Part shown: piece after piece, positions 1-8,950 of the stretch | Position numbering within the stretch: the first letter of the stretch is position 1 | How the letters are laid out: every line of letters starts with the position of its first letter | NCBI GenBank assembly: GCA_000310025.1 | Contig: FN648570.1 | Span: 11,962-32,536 of the forward strand | Source of the DNA: Ectocarpus siliculosus | Taxonomy: Eukaryota > Sar > Phaeophyceae > Ectocarpales > Ectocarpaceae | DNA length: 20,575 nucleotides | Direction of reading: 5' to 3' | Notes under the pieces: model-generated | Told to the model about the DNA's origin: nothing | Databases searched by the model: none | The model's input: the letters and a program-made list of their open reading frames with translations, nothing else | Made by a program: the position numbers and the translations under genes

Positions 1-117
<117 letters not shown>

Positions 118-514
118 CCCCGTCTTCAAAACAGGGCCGCCTCACTGAAACTTGAGCCGTGTCAGTCGTACGTGCTCCTCTGCGCCATTAGACGCCACTC
201 TTTGTGAATGGTTTATTTGCTCTCCCGGACGATCATCGAGATGCTAACTGCATGAAGCAAGGTTTCCACACTTTCCAATCATTGAAGAATCATTTGAGTT
301 ATGTACCGAAAGGCGTACGGTAAGGGTATTTCTTTCACGTCGTTCTTATTCAATGTCAACAGTGTACTTCCTGATTCCGGTCAATAACGTTTCTTACAGA
401 ATCAGAAAATAGACATTTCCATCTGAACATTCTTGATTTCACGTTTTCAAGCAGTCATGTACGGCCTCATCTTGTGTATTCCCCCCAGTACTACATCATT
501 CAGACCTGTCACGC

Positions 515-892
515 GATTCACTGGTTTGCTGGCATTTTACCCTGGCAATACTACGTGTATGATGGTAGGCGCTGTGTAAGGCCAGGCAGTCAGTGCATGT
601 AGAGCAAACGGCTGGGGAATCTGCCCCCAAAACACAAGCAACGGCATGCTCGGCGACCTGATCGTGATGGAGCCCACGGTGGAGAGGTTCTGCAGCAATT
701 CACACCACCCGGTGCACTTACGACATCTGGCAGGGTACCGTTGACGAGGTGCCCGACATCATTGTTCTCCCCTTTTCTTCGTGCGGGTAGGCGAACCAAT
801 TGGACATACATGCCGACCAACAACCTGCGCGTACAGACGCGCGGCGCTAGCTCTCAAATTGTATCTCAGTGCAGCAGCAACGCTGGCCTGAT
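515..892 (+). repeat. Dispersed repeat, copy A
   Basis: This stretch aligns by eye, in the same orientation and with small indels, to 3125-3492 (copy B). Shared landmarks include a GGCGYTGTGTARGGYCAGGCA block (557-590 against 3170-3195), a CGACATCTGGCAGG block (721-735 against 3328-3342) and a TTGGACATRC/TTGGACATGT block (800 against 3405). A second similar block, at 1090-1170 and 4296-4372, suggests that the element is longer. Divergence is high, so it is an old, probably non-autonomous transposon relic. No transposase or reverse-transcriptase frame is visible. Confidence 0.6.
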
Positions 893-1268
893 TCAGTGTT
901 CGACTTCCCTGTTGTTTCCAGTTCCCAGCCCAAGAAGGCCTACGAAATACACTTTGATCGCAGACATCTGCCAGACGCACACACGCACGACCCCACCGGC
1001 ACATCTATAAACAAACCTACGCGCGATAGGCCACAGCCGGCCGATTCCACGTCAGTCAATGGAATTCCGCAATTGATCAGTTCCCCGAAGTAGTTGGAGC
1101 AGCAAATACGTGGCGCGGTGTTGGTGTGGTTCTGTGGTGCTGGTAGCCTGCCCCTGCTATAGGCATAGAGGCATATTTTCTGATCCTCCAAGCCTCCTCT
1201 TGAGATCTGTCTCCAGATCTTCGCTGTTCGCTCAAACCAGGAGCGGTGGAGCCAAACCAGGCTCAAAC

Positions 1269-1310
1269 TTTCTGACTTCTGACTTCTGACTTCTGACCTT
1301 CTGACTCTGA
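1269..1310. repeat. (TTCTGAC)n short tandem repeat
   Basis: Four to five head-to-tail copies of the heptamer TTCTGAC, the last ones imperfect. It is non-coding and lies about 270 bp upstream of the first exon of the Zn2Cys6 gene. Confidence 0.85.
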
Positions 1311-1581
1311 GATCTGAGAACCACAGGTTGGTTCAGGAGCGAACTGGTTCTCTGATTTAATTCTACATTCCACCAATCGGCAAATCACCGCTAGTTCCCC
1401 GCCACATGCCCTGTGCCCCGATACTTGTTCTAGATTTCTCGATCCTCGAGTCCTCGAGTCTCGTCTGGTCGCAGTCGCTTTTGTTCTCTTCCTGTGCCTG
1501 CCTTCTCGTTTTTATGCATGCGCGATAGGACGCGTGTGGTCTGAATACGTAAAGTAGCAAACTAACTTCAACTTGTCATCG

Positions 1582-2038
1582 ATGCAGCTGGACCATGGGA
1601 ACCACAACGATGATGGTCGAACGGCGACTTGCGTGCGGAGGCCGTCCGAGCCCGGAATGCGGAGGAGTTGCTCAGAATGCGGACGAAGAAAGAAAAGTTG
1701 TGATGGCCAACGACCTTGCGGGTAAGACGTGCATCAGGGGTGAATACAAGTAGCAGGGGCCCGGAGACCCGATACGTGAAGTTTCGGGTCGAGGCTCAAT
1801 CCATTCTGAGACGTGACATTTCAAAATCCTACACGTTCACTTGGTCCAGGGGGTGTGTTATCTTGTGTCACATACGGTAGCGCATTGTTGGACTTCCGCT
1901 CAACAAGACACGCAAATTGTCGAGATCAACAGTTGGGCATTGAACAGGCTTTCAGGCCCAACAACGTCCAAGCGTTCTTCTCGACAGGAGCGCCTAGTTT
2001 TAATCCGACGGAACATGACCAGCTTCGACTTCAGTCAG
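1582..2038 (+). CDS. Exons 1-2: start codon and Zn2Cys6 DNA-binding domain
   Basis: Exon 1 starts at ATG 1582 and encodes 46 residues that include RRSCSECGRRKKSCDGQRPC, which is the first four cysteines of a Zn2Cys6 cluster (C30-x2-C33-x6-C40-x5-C46) with the usual basic stretch. Exon 2 opens after the acceptor CCAG (1846-1849). Read in frame GGG-GTG-TGT it supplies C49 (C-x2-C) and C59 (x9), completing the cluster, followed by a basic Ser/Arg linker. It leaves in phase 0 at the donor CAG|GTATTC (2039). The junction is odd: the only GT donor (GTAAGA at 1722) leaves phase 2, which would shift exon 2 into a stop at 1878. The frame that completes the cluster and matches exon 3 needs two bases fewer. 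Confidence 0.7.
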
Positions 2039-5000
2039 GTATTCGGCAAGAAAGCAAGATCGACTTTGAGGTGGAGAAGCCACGGTTCCGTGGAACGGTC
2101 CGGAGACGGCACTGGCATCTGACGATTGGCTTCGAAGTATGGTCCAAGTGATATTCAGCTTATCGCAGCGCGCCTATTTTCTGAAACTCGTTTTTTCCCT
2201 CAGAAACTTTCAGAAGGGAGGCACCGGGCCAAACCTAGACACCCACAGGCTCCCCAGTCCTGGAGCGCCGGGCAAGAGTTTGAGGTTGAAGTTCTCTCTA
2301 ATGCATACATAATTACTGAATGGACCAGACGGTTTGAAACGCCGATTGAGTTTCTGCACAACGGGCAGAGGAGGGAGGGGCGAGGAAGGTGAGATAGCAT
2401 CATCACAGGAGTTGTATTATAGTACATCGCCGAGGACCAAACAGCCAACCACGTGAAACGCAAACGTCTGGCTTACCGCAGTACGCTCCATGCCAGTCGA
2501 CACAGTAGGGGGTGGAGTCTAATGGTGTATTTGCCTCGAATCTTTAAGGCATCATCAGGTATATCCAGAATACTGTGATGTTCTTCATGTCCTTGAACTC
2601 GCTCAGCTTTCGCACAGTCAACAACAAACGTTACACGTCATCTTCAACAAGGAGTCGGAACACTGGTATGTTCGCAAAGTGGTGTGTGTGTGCAGCGTGT
2701 AAGCTTGTAAATTGGCACATGGTCATGCTACCTGCCTACATGAAGAATGAAGATGCGCTGCCTGCAGGTCGGAAACTCCTTCTGATGATCCCGTTGCCAG
2801 CTTTGCCTGCCTGTTTCGGAAATCGAAGACATATCTCTTTGCAGTTTGAACTACACCTAGCTGAGCATGTGTTCTGTTGAACCATCTGGCATGCTCTCCT
2901 TGCTGTTCTCGCGGATCAGGATATGTCTGTCGTCAAGTAGGAGGCCCATCCTACTGCCGTTTGAACCGCAGGCAGCTCGCCCGATGCACTCGAAACCCGT
3001 GAGCCTGTTGCTGCCGTTCGTCCTTGCTCGTCGTGAGTGATTGTTCTTTCAATTCGTACAGGGCAACGTATTTCCGCGTCGAATACATTCCCATCAGCAT
3101 ACATCGCTCACTCCTCCACGGTGGTACCGTTTTGCTTGCCTTCTGCCACCGCAATACGTCTGTCATCGCAGGCGTTGTGTAGGGTCAGGCAACCCGTGCT
3201 CGTACATAAAACGCCGGTGGCATCTTCCGCAAGCATACCGGGAGCAATCTCTGCCTCGGTCACGCGACCGTAACGGCGCGGACGGTAGAGATCCTGTGCT
3301 TCAGTCCTCACCATCCGGCGCACTCGCGACATCTGGCAGGTTACCGTTTAAGAGGTACCGTAGATCACGGCGTTCCCCCTTGCTTTGCGCGTTGCTGTAC
3401 CACTTGGACATGTCGACGAACCCAACATGAGTACAGACGTGCAGTACTACAGTAATTCTCGAACCATGTCACAGTACATCGGTTGTTAGGCAACCGTTGA
3501 GTTGAATCCGTTGAATTGAATTGCCACGAGAAGTGTTGGGTTGTTCATTACATTGGATCCGGAATCAGCCGAATCGGCTTCGGCCGTCCCACTCGGTATC
3601 GCCTCATGTGGTGTTTCCACCCGGTCGAGTTGGCGGTCCCCGTGGTGGTCTTTCGTGTCGGAATGCACAACACCTTAACCTCTCACCATCCAGTAATCAC
3701 CAACCTAGTAGCACCTATTCACAGTGCACTGACCTCACATCGAGCCCAGTTGATTCGGGTTAGGGGTTGGGATAGGGAATGCGTTTGAAACCGGCATGCA
3801 AGCTAAAAATAGAAATACGCTTGTCTTGCTGTGTCAACCATTCCCTTTACACCTTGTAGTCGGGCCGTCGCCTGCTGCTTGTGGTTGCATTTTCTGATGC
3901 TGTACCGGTAGCGAACAACGGCGAACGTCCGTTACGCAGGTGTTTTCCGGCGACGTCTCTGCAGGAAATCTACCCGTCAGGCTTCTATTCGAGGGTGGTT
4001 CAGCCTAGCAGAGCACATGGTCAGGGTTGACGGAGGGTGCCCGTGGCATCCGTCTTCGTTATGTCTCTGTCTGACTTTACATTCAGGTTCAGGTTTAGTG
4101 TATCTCCGGCAACCGGTCTCGTCGGAATGCAGGAGAGCGCCTTCCTCAGCGACTTCTTCGGCTGCGTCGGATTTTTCCCGTTAGCCACCCAGAGGTATCG
4201 TATCGCATGTGGCACATAGTTTTGATTGGAAGGCATTCGGTTTGGGGAAAAAGCGAGATGGTTACATTGCGCGTGGCATCGTTGGCAGATTGGCCGATTG
4301 AAGCAGCGTCTGCACGGCGTGGGCCCGCGGTACTGGTGTGGTGATGGGCGCTCGCGGCTTGCCCCTGCTGCGCCACGCCCCGTTGACCCGTACTACAACA
4401 TGTGCGGTTGGTTCGTTCGCTGTTATTGCCAGTGAAATTCGCGCGTCGATGGTGAAGATCATGACAACTCTGCAGTCGTCAGCTGTTGGGGGCGACTTTG
4501 GCGAACAAGGGCGCTTCGATGCGATCGTACGAGGGGCGGACTGGAGCAAGGCCTCCGAAGGACACCAGATTCCGATGAACCCGTCCAGTTGCACGTTCTG
4601 GTGTGCAATTGCCCTGGGGGCACTCGTGAAGGGCCATCCCATCGGATCGGTATGGAGTGGCGTGGGTTGATGAAAACGAGTTTCAGTACCTGGTCGAGGA
4701 GCCAGTTACTATCTCCGTTCCTACCTACATGTCGTAGGATTCTTTAACTTGTGGAATATATTTCGTTTACGGAATGTATGTCGTTTACGGAAATGTATTT
4801 CGTTTACGGTGCTTGTTGAAAGGTGACCAAGTACTCTCAACTGGCCCACGAAGCCCTGGCCAAGAGCAACTCGGCCCCCGCAGACGTCGAGGTCGCAAAG
4901 TGAGTCGATCAGGGATATCCTCTACCAACGTCACCAATGCACGTCTGCCATACGGCCTTCGACCTCGTCTCGCCTCTCTCTAGCTAGTGTTGACGTTCTC

Positions 5001-8000
5001 GAGACGATCACCGAATTAATGCCATGGGCAGCGCTCCGTTCTACGAGAACATTCACGCTGATTGCCGTGGAGTGGAGCGTTTAACGTCCCCTTCGATATG
5101 TCCGTTGGTGGCTGCCCAGGGCGTGGGCGATTCTGGCCTACTTGCACGGCTGGATGGGAGACTTGGTGAGGCTTTACCCCTGGCATGTCGTGGAAGTGTG
5201 TGTACATCGCGGTTGACTCACTACATAAATCTAACGTATTATCTGAGCTTTTTTTGCCTCAGCAATTGCCGTTTTAAGTGTATCGGTGCACTCGCCTGGT
5301 TGAAGCTCGTTAGAAAGTATTTGCCCCAGCTGGTGTATCTTCCCACAGGTTTCCCCGCTTCGTCCGCTCCACCATGACGTCAATCCTGCAGGCACAGTAC
5401 CAACAGTACCTGGCTCTTTCGGAGTCGTATGTGAGGAGTTTCAGCAAGCACGGGTCCACCGATGCTCTTCCAGTGGTGAGCGTACGTTTGCGGTCGATGA
5501 GGGCGCAAATGTTGACCAAGGTACAAAGAGCGTACCTCCTCTAGCCTATGCCGCTTCTTCTTACATTCGTGCGGCCGATCAATACCCACGACGACGAGCC
5601 CGGTGTTGCAAAGCGAAGCGTCAATCCAAGGTGTTCAAAGAATGTACTGGCACGAATGAACGAATGACATTGATTCATTCCGATTTCCTCTCCTCGCCTG
5701 ATTCTATGGTTTGGGCAGCTGCCGACATCGCTGAAATGTCCACATGTCCCATGCAACCGTGCGCTGACCAGGGGTTCTCCGAGGTTGTCACTTATGCGGA
5801 GATTTCTGACTCTTGCTGCGAAGAGAGGCTGATGAAATCGTTTGTCACGGAAGAGGAATCGATATTCCAGGTTTGTGAATCGGATACATGGCAGAGTCTC
5901 GGTGACATACGTTGAACCGGTGGTTCGATGTTCTGAATATGCAATTGGGTATGATTCGCTCCAGATTGTACACGGAATAGCATCTTCGCATCATGGGAAT
6001 AGGCCTTCAGCACGTAGAGTGGCATGCTTGAATGCCGTTGTCTTTCTTTTCTCGCCACTATCACCTCTCTTGCTTCTTGGCCCACACCCGCCCACCTCTT
6101 CCGAATACTCGGTGATCGCAGTTGAACGAAGCTGCCACCGAGGGCGAGATATATCAACATGTCGCTCAATCCTTCAAGGCGTTCGAGCAGGCTTCTCACG
6201 CAATAGCGAGTGCGCAGATGTGGAAACCACGCGAAACCCAAAGCGAGGCCGAGGGTGATGGCCGATCAGAGAGAGTACGCCCATCCGACAACCCTCTTCT
6301 GTGTATGGCGATTTCCAACGCTATGGGTACCGTGCTGCAAAGCGGGCGTTGCCTCGATTTCGAGCCGCTTGAAGCAACGGTAGATCGGTGAGTGGAATGA
6401 AGATACCCGTGAGGAATCCAAAGGTGGTATGACACCACGGTTGGATCACGGTGGGACTAAAGGTTTCCACCGAGATCATGGTGGCCTAAGGGTGGACATC
6501 AGGAGCCATCGAGGCGCGACTATTGAAATGCTTGACCTGGACAGTCAGGAAACCTAGTCTGGACAGTCAGGAAACCTGTTCTCCTTGTGTATTGTTTCAC
6601 TTTCTTCCCATTCGTCCGATGTTGTACGTTTCACTTCGCAATCGGCCTGTATGTCGACGTATGGGATGCGGTCGCTCCGGCGAGCAGGCCAAGTTTTGGC
6701 GAGGGTGTCGGCAGCCTCTTCATCAACGTGTGAGTTGGGGTGTGTTGAAGTCGTCGAATGCATGTGCCTATCCGACACCATGCTTTCCGAGAGAGCCCCA
6801 ACGAACTGTAGTTGTCGACAGGGGGTGTTGCAGTCCTGCTGCTTGGGCTCAGTGGGTTGATGGTATGTGTCCATACCATCAATGTAAGCCTGAGATGTCA
6901 TGCTATGAGCATGGCACTTCGCGGTAGCAACTGCCGATCTAACGCACCGCTGCTGTTCCCCTGTTGCTTAGGCTTCTCACTCGGTATGCTTTCACGCTCT
7001 CATTCTTTTTCCCGGGAACCTCGAGTACAACAGGGCCCTCGCCGTTGTAAAGGGAGTAAAAGGCGACCTGCAAGCCTCCATGGAGAGACTTCGCCGCTGC
7101 GTGGAGGTTTATGAGCGGTATCCTGGCTTGTGCCGTGGCACAATGGGGTGAGTCGCGTGTGCGACCTCGGCACAAGCAGAGGTTATGCAACTGTGGTTCA
7201 CGTGGGGGGACGCACAGCGTTCGCTGCGTCATCTTGCCCCATGCACTTGACGATTGTAAACCTGTCGATGATGCCTGATCATGTGCGCGGTGCTTACTCC
7301 GCGACGAAAAAACGTGCATTCTTGGTTTGTACATTTCCGTTCATGGATGCTACCGTTGAAGAGACGCATAGATTGTTTCTCGCATATCGTGAGAAACGCT
7401 GTGTCACCTATACCTGTTCTGTGTTGTGATGTTTCCTTGCCTGGGGCTTGTAGTATTCCGATCAGTTGGCCTTTTGTTAAAAATCGTTGGGCTGTTCGTG
7501 CCGGCACTCGTCAACAACGGCAGTGGCATCAGTTGGGCCCGTCGTGTTGCATGGTCACCCCCAATTTTTCTACACTCGTGGGTGTCCCAGGGTGCTTACT
7601 TCGTGTCGTATAGTGAAGCCCACGGAAACCTCGCTGGCCGTTGGGGTGCATGAAAGTGTACGAAACAGAGCGCGCGCTAGGCGTTGACATCTGTGAAAAT
7701 CTTTCTGACGTCTCCAGGTCGTGCGGAGTTGAGTTGGATTGGTCGAGGAAAGCACAGGACTCGCCAATGAAATTCACGCCTTCGTGGACGTGCGATGATA
7801 ATGTTTTTCATTCGTACAGTAAATAGTGGTGTGGGCGCATGATAAATTATGTATGCGGCTAGTTTGACCACCCAAGCGGAGCACGGCAGCAAAATTTCAT
7901 GGGTACGAGAAGCCTTACTGCAGCACAGTATGTTTGGTTGGCGGTAGAAACCATTGTCGTGGTGTATCTAATAGCGGTATCCACGAAGTGACATTTTTGA

Positions 8001-8950
8001 TTGCCTTCTCCTGCCGTGCCTCCCGCTGCCGGCGTGTCCATGAAAGGCACCACAAGGCACACTTTGTACTCATTTGTCTCGCAGCCGTAAAGGACTCCAG
8101 GGCTCGAGCGATGTACGAGAGGTTGCGGTCGTTCTACAACTCATTCCGCCCAGCTGACACTCTGCCTGTACCACCGTTTGACGAGTGGCATGGAGTGGGA
8201 ACCTTCTGCGACTATTTCTACTGCAGGTACGTACTGCAGTTGAGCTTGCCGATCGCAGATCGGGTAGAATCCACTGTGTGGGAAAACCGACATGTAGCAC
8301 GCCTTCCCTAGCATTGCTTCGGGGAGGAAGGCTTTTCCGGCGCTGGGTGGAAGCAAAATCACGGAATTTGTCAACATCGGGCTCAAAGCTGCACGCACTA
8401 GAGCTCACAGCGAACCCGGACGACGTGGAATTTTTCAGTATCCTCCCCTCGATACAAACACTCGCTTGGTAGGGCGGTCGAGGGCCTCGTTGCCAGTGAG
8501 CACATGAAGGACTTCTCGGGGCCACCAGTCGACAGAAACGACATCGGTGATAGAATGAACGGCACCGATCGTGACGAAGGCGAGGCGGCTCCCCTCTGTG
8601 ACGTGAACACGCGACATGAAAGGCGGTCGGCCGGCTACATCTCTCAGAATATAATCGACACAGACTCCGATTGGCCATCTGAGAGCGGGACCGACGGTGT
8701 TACAGGCTCAAGTGTAATAGCGTCGACACCTCCTGCTTCTCCAGTATTCTTTCACTACCCATGCTATCAGTCGGAGGCACGCGTTCACTCCAACCGCTTC
8801 GAAAGCAATGCCATGGTCGTCGCTCCCGAGTCATTGTCGAGGTCGCTAAAGATGGGTGACAGGGGTGGGGTGATGGAGGATACGGAGGACGAATGCATTG
8901 GTGCTGGGAATTGGTTGGATGTGACCCATGCCATGTTAGATGCACTCTGA
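1582..8950 (+). CDS. Zn2Cys6 (fungal-type) transcription factor, multi-exon gene model
   Basis: My exon model is 1582-1719/1721, 1850-2038, 2204-2388, 2549-2665, 2768-2843, 2972-2998, 3062-3120, 4433-4649, 4823-4899, 5120-5165, 5392-5475, 5631-5870, 6122-6387, 7034-7147, 7718-7818, 8085-8226, 8312-8346 and 8439-8950. Intron phases match at every junction except intron 1, giving about 874 codons and a TGA at 8948-8950. The ATG at 1582 follows an in-frame TAG at 1555. Domains: a Zn2Cys6 binuclear cluster at residues 30-59, then a middle region (about 310-405) with the hydrophobic helical style of the fungal transcription-factor regulatory domain, then an acidic Ser/Asp-rich C-terminus. Members of this family are nuclear proteins that bind CGG-type half sites; the target here is unknown. 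Exons 5-7 and 17 are the weakest. Most introns are 85-270 bp; introns 13 and 14 are 646 and 570 bp, and the one at 3121-4432 is 1.3 kb and carries a repeat. Confidence 0.72.
2204..2388 (+). CDS. Exon 3 of the Zn2Cys6 gene
   Basis: The acceptor is a strong pyrimidine tract, TTTTTTCCCTCAG (2191-2203). The frame is open for 61 codons plus 2 nt and ends at the donor AAG|GTGAGA (2389). The entry phase 0 agrees with the exit of exon 2 in the zinc-cluster frame. The peptide (for example SWSAGQEFEVEVLSNAYI, ITEWTRRFETPIEFL) is non-repetitive and protein-like. It could belong to a PAS-like or linker region, but I do not recognise a family motif. Confidence 0.65.
2549..2665 (+). CDS. Exon 4 of the Zn2Cys6 gene
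   Basis: Entry in phase 2 is possible at the acceptor CTTTAAG (2542-2548), and the exon leaves in phase 2 at CACTG|GTATGT (2666). It contains EYCDVLHVLELAQLSHSQQ followed by TLHVIFNKESEHW, which has convincing amphipathic-helix character. Two other AGs nearby (2558 and 2568) would give the same frame but the wrong entry phase, so the exact 5' boundary is uncertain. Confidence 0.6.
2768..3120 (+). CDS. Exons 5-7 of the Zn2Cys6 gene (tentative)
   Basis: The proposed exons are 2768-2843 (acceptor CTGCCTGCAG, peptide including SETPSDDPVASFACLFRKSK, weak donor GCA|GTTTGA), a 27 nt microexon at 2972-2998 (acceptor ACCGCAG, good donor CCC|GTGAGC), and 3062-3120 (acceptor TTCGTACAG, donor CG|GTGGTA). 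The phases run 2 to 0, 0 to 0 and 0 to 2, as needed to join exon 4 to exon 8. The last block abuts dispersed-repeat copy B and may be partly repeat-derived. These are the least certain coding pieces; transcript data could drop or move any of them. Confidence 0.35.
3125..3492 (+). repeat. Dispersed repeat, copy B, inside intron 7
   Basis: This is the diverged counterpart of the copy at 515-892, in the same orientation and with the same order of landmarks. A further similar block occurs at 4296-4372 (TTGCCCCTGCT end) against 1090-1170 (CCTGCCCCTGCT end). It lies within the largest intron of the Zn2Cys6 gene (3121-4432), which explains that intron's unusual size. No coding capacity is visible. 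Confidence 0.6.
4433..4649 (+). CDS. Exon 8: start of the regulatory-domain-like region
   Basis: The acceptor TGTTATTGCCAG (4421-4432) gives entry in phase 2, and the donor TCG|GTATGG (4650) exits in phase 0. The peptide includes EIRASMVKIMTTLQSSAVGG, then FDAIVRGADWSKASEG and SSCTFWCAIALGALVKGHPI. The 'FW-A-ALGAL--G-P' pattern is typical of the start of the middle homology region of fungal-type transcription factors, which mediates regulation and protein contacts. This is one of the best-supported exons. Confidence 0.75.
4759..4812. repeat. Threefold ~20 bp repeat in intron 8
   Basis: Three imperfect head-to-tail copies of a unit close to ATGTATTTCGTTTACGGA lie in the 173 bp intron between exons 8 and 9, ending about 11 bp before the acceptor. 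They make up about a third of the intron. Confidence 0.8.
4823..5165 (+). CDS. Exons 9-10 of the regulatory-domain-like region
   Basis: Exon 9 (4823-4899; acceptor TTGAAAG, donor AAA|GTGAGT) encodes VTKYSQLAHEALAKSNSAPA and an acidic end. Exon 10 (5120-5165; acceptor GCTGCCCAG, donor TTG|GTGAGG) encodes AWAILAYLHGWMGDL. Together they give the helix-turn-helix alternation 'Y-LA-EAL ... VE-AKAWAILAYL-G-MGD', as in the helical repeats of fungal-type Zn2Cys6 regulators. Phases 0 to 2 and 2 to 0 fit exactly. Confidence 0.75.
5392..5870 (+). CDS. Exons 11-12 of the Zn2Cys6 gene
   Basis: Exon 11 (5392-5475) follows the acceptor ATCCTGCAG and reads AQYQQYLALSESYVRSFSKH before the donor GTG|GTGAGC. 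Exon 12 (5631-5870) follows CAATCCAAG and runs 80 codons to CAG|GTTTGT. Both are phase 0 at each end. Exon 12 is Met/Cys/Glu-rich (for example DSMVWAAADIAEMSTCPMQP) and ends in an acidic segment, SFVTEEESIFQ. Its cysteines have no recognisable metal-binding spacing. Confidence 0.72.
6122..6387 (+). CDS. Exon 13 of the Zn2Cys6 gene
   Basis: It follows the acceptor GGTGATCGCAG and is open for 88 codons plus 2 nt to the donor CG|GTGAGT (6388). The peptide contains two predicted helices (LNEAATEGEIYQHVAQSFKA; PLLCMAISNAMGTVLQSGR) separated by a charged linker. Entry phase 0 matches exon 12 and exit phase 2 matches exon 14. No catalytic motif is visible; it is probably part of the helical C-terminal half of the regulatory region. 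Confidence 0.72.
6537..6577. repeat. Direct repeat of 19 bp in intron 13
   Basis: CTGGACAGTCAGGAAACCT occurs exactly twice, at 6537-6555 and 6559-6577, separated by AGT. The neighbouring 6420-6500 is also internally repetitive, with several GGTGG/CCACC pairs around ATCACGGTGG-like words. All of it is inside the 646 bp intron 13. Confidence 0.9.
6857..6882. other. Perfect 11 bp inverted repeat (hairpin) in intron 13
   Basis: TTGATGGTATG and its exact reverse complement CATACCATCAA flank a 4 nt loop (TGTC). A transcript would fold into a stable short hairpin about 150 nt upstream of the exon 14 acceptor. Its role is unknown; it is not a terminator in this eukaryotic context. Confidence 0.85.
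7034..7818 (+). CDS. Exons 14-15 of the Zn2Cys6 gene
   Basis: Exon 14 (7034-7147) follows AGTACAACAG and encodes ALAVVKGVKGDLQASMERL followed by RRCVEVYERYPGLCRGTM, a clear helical segment ending at the donor GG|GTGAGT. Exon 15 (7718-7818) follows the pyrimidine-rich acceptor TTTCTGACGTCTCCAG in the required phase 2 and leaves in phase 1 at TACA|GTAAAT. It encodes CGVELDWSRKAQDSPMKF and so on. Exon 14 is well supported. Exon 15 rests on splice sites and phase agreement, and another frame across it (EESTGLANEIHAF) also looks protein-like, so it is less sure. Confidence 0.6.
8085..8226 (+). CDS. Exon 16 of the Zn2Cys6 gene
   Basis: The acceptor is strong (CTCATTTGTCTCGCAG) and the donor is near-consensus (TGCAG|GTACGT). 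The peptide VKDSRARAMYERLRSFYNSF followed by RPADTLPVPPFDEWHG and VGTFCDYFYC is clearly protein-like. Entry phase 1 and exit phase 2 fit the neighbouring exons. Confidence 0.75.
8312..8950 (+). CDS. Exons 17-18: C-terminal tail and stop
   Basis: Exon 18 (8439-8950) follows the good acceptor GAATTTTTCAG and is open for 170 codons to TGA 8948-8950. It is rich in Asp, Glu, Ser and Gly (for example NGTDRDEGEAAPLCDV) and ends WLDVTHAMLDAL, like an acidic activation-type tail. Joining it to exon 16 needs a 35 nt exon (8312-8346; acceptor CTTCCCTAG, weak donor CTGG|GTGGAA). Alternatively, the frame entered at 8312 stays open through 8346 to a TGA at 8502-8504, giving a shorter protein with the end RASLPVST. 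The two ends could be alternative isoforms. Confidence 0.55.

Noticed and set aside
1006-1011. TATAAA as a core promoter
   Set aside because: It is about 570 bp from the start codon, inside repeat-like DNA, with no supporting initiator seen.
1908-2038. Alternative frame of exon 2 reading QLGIEQAFRPNNVQAFFS
   Set aside because: It looks protein-like, but it neither completes the Zn2Cys6 spacing nor leaves in phase 0 for exon 3.
8070-8678. Minus-strand ORF of 202 codons
   Set aside because: It overlaps exons 16-18 of the Zn2Cys6 gene on the other strand and is Arg/Ser-rich, with no splice or motif support. It is treated as a shadow.
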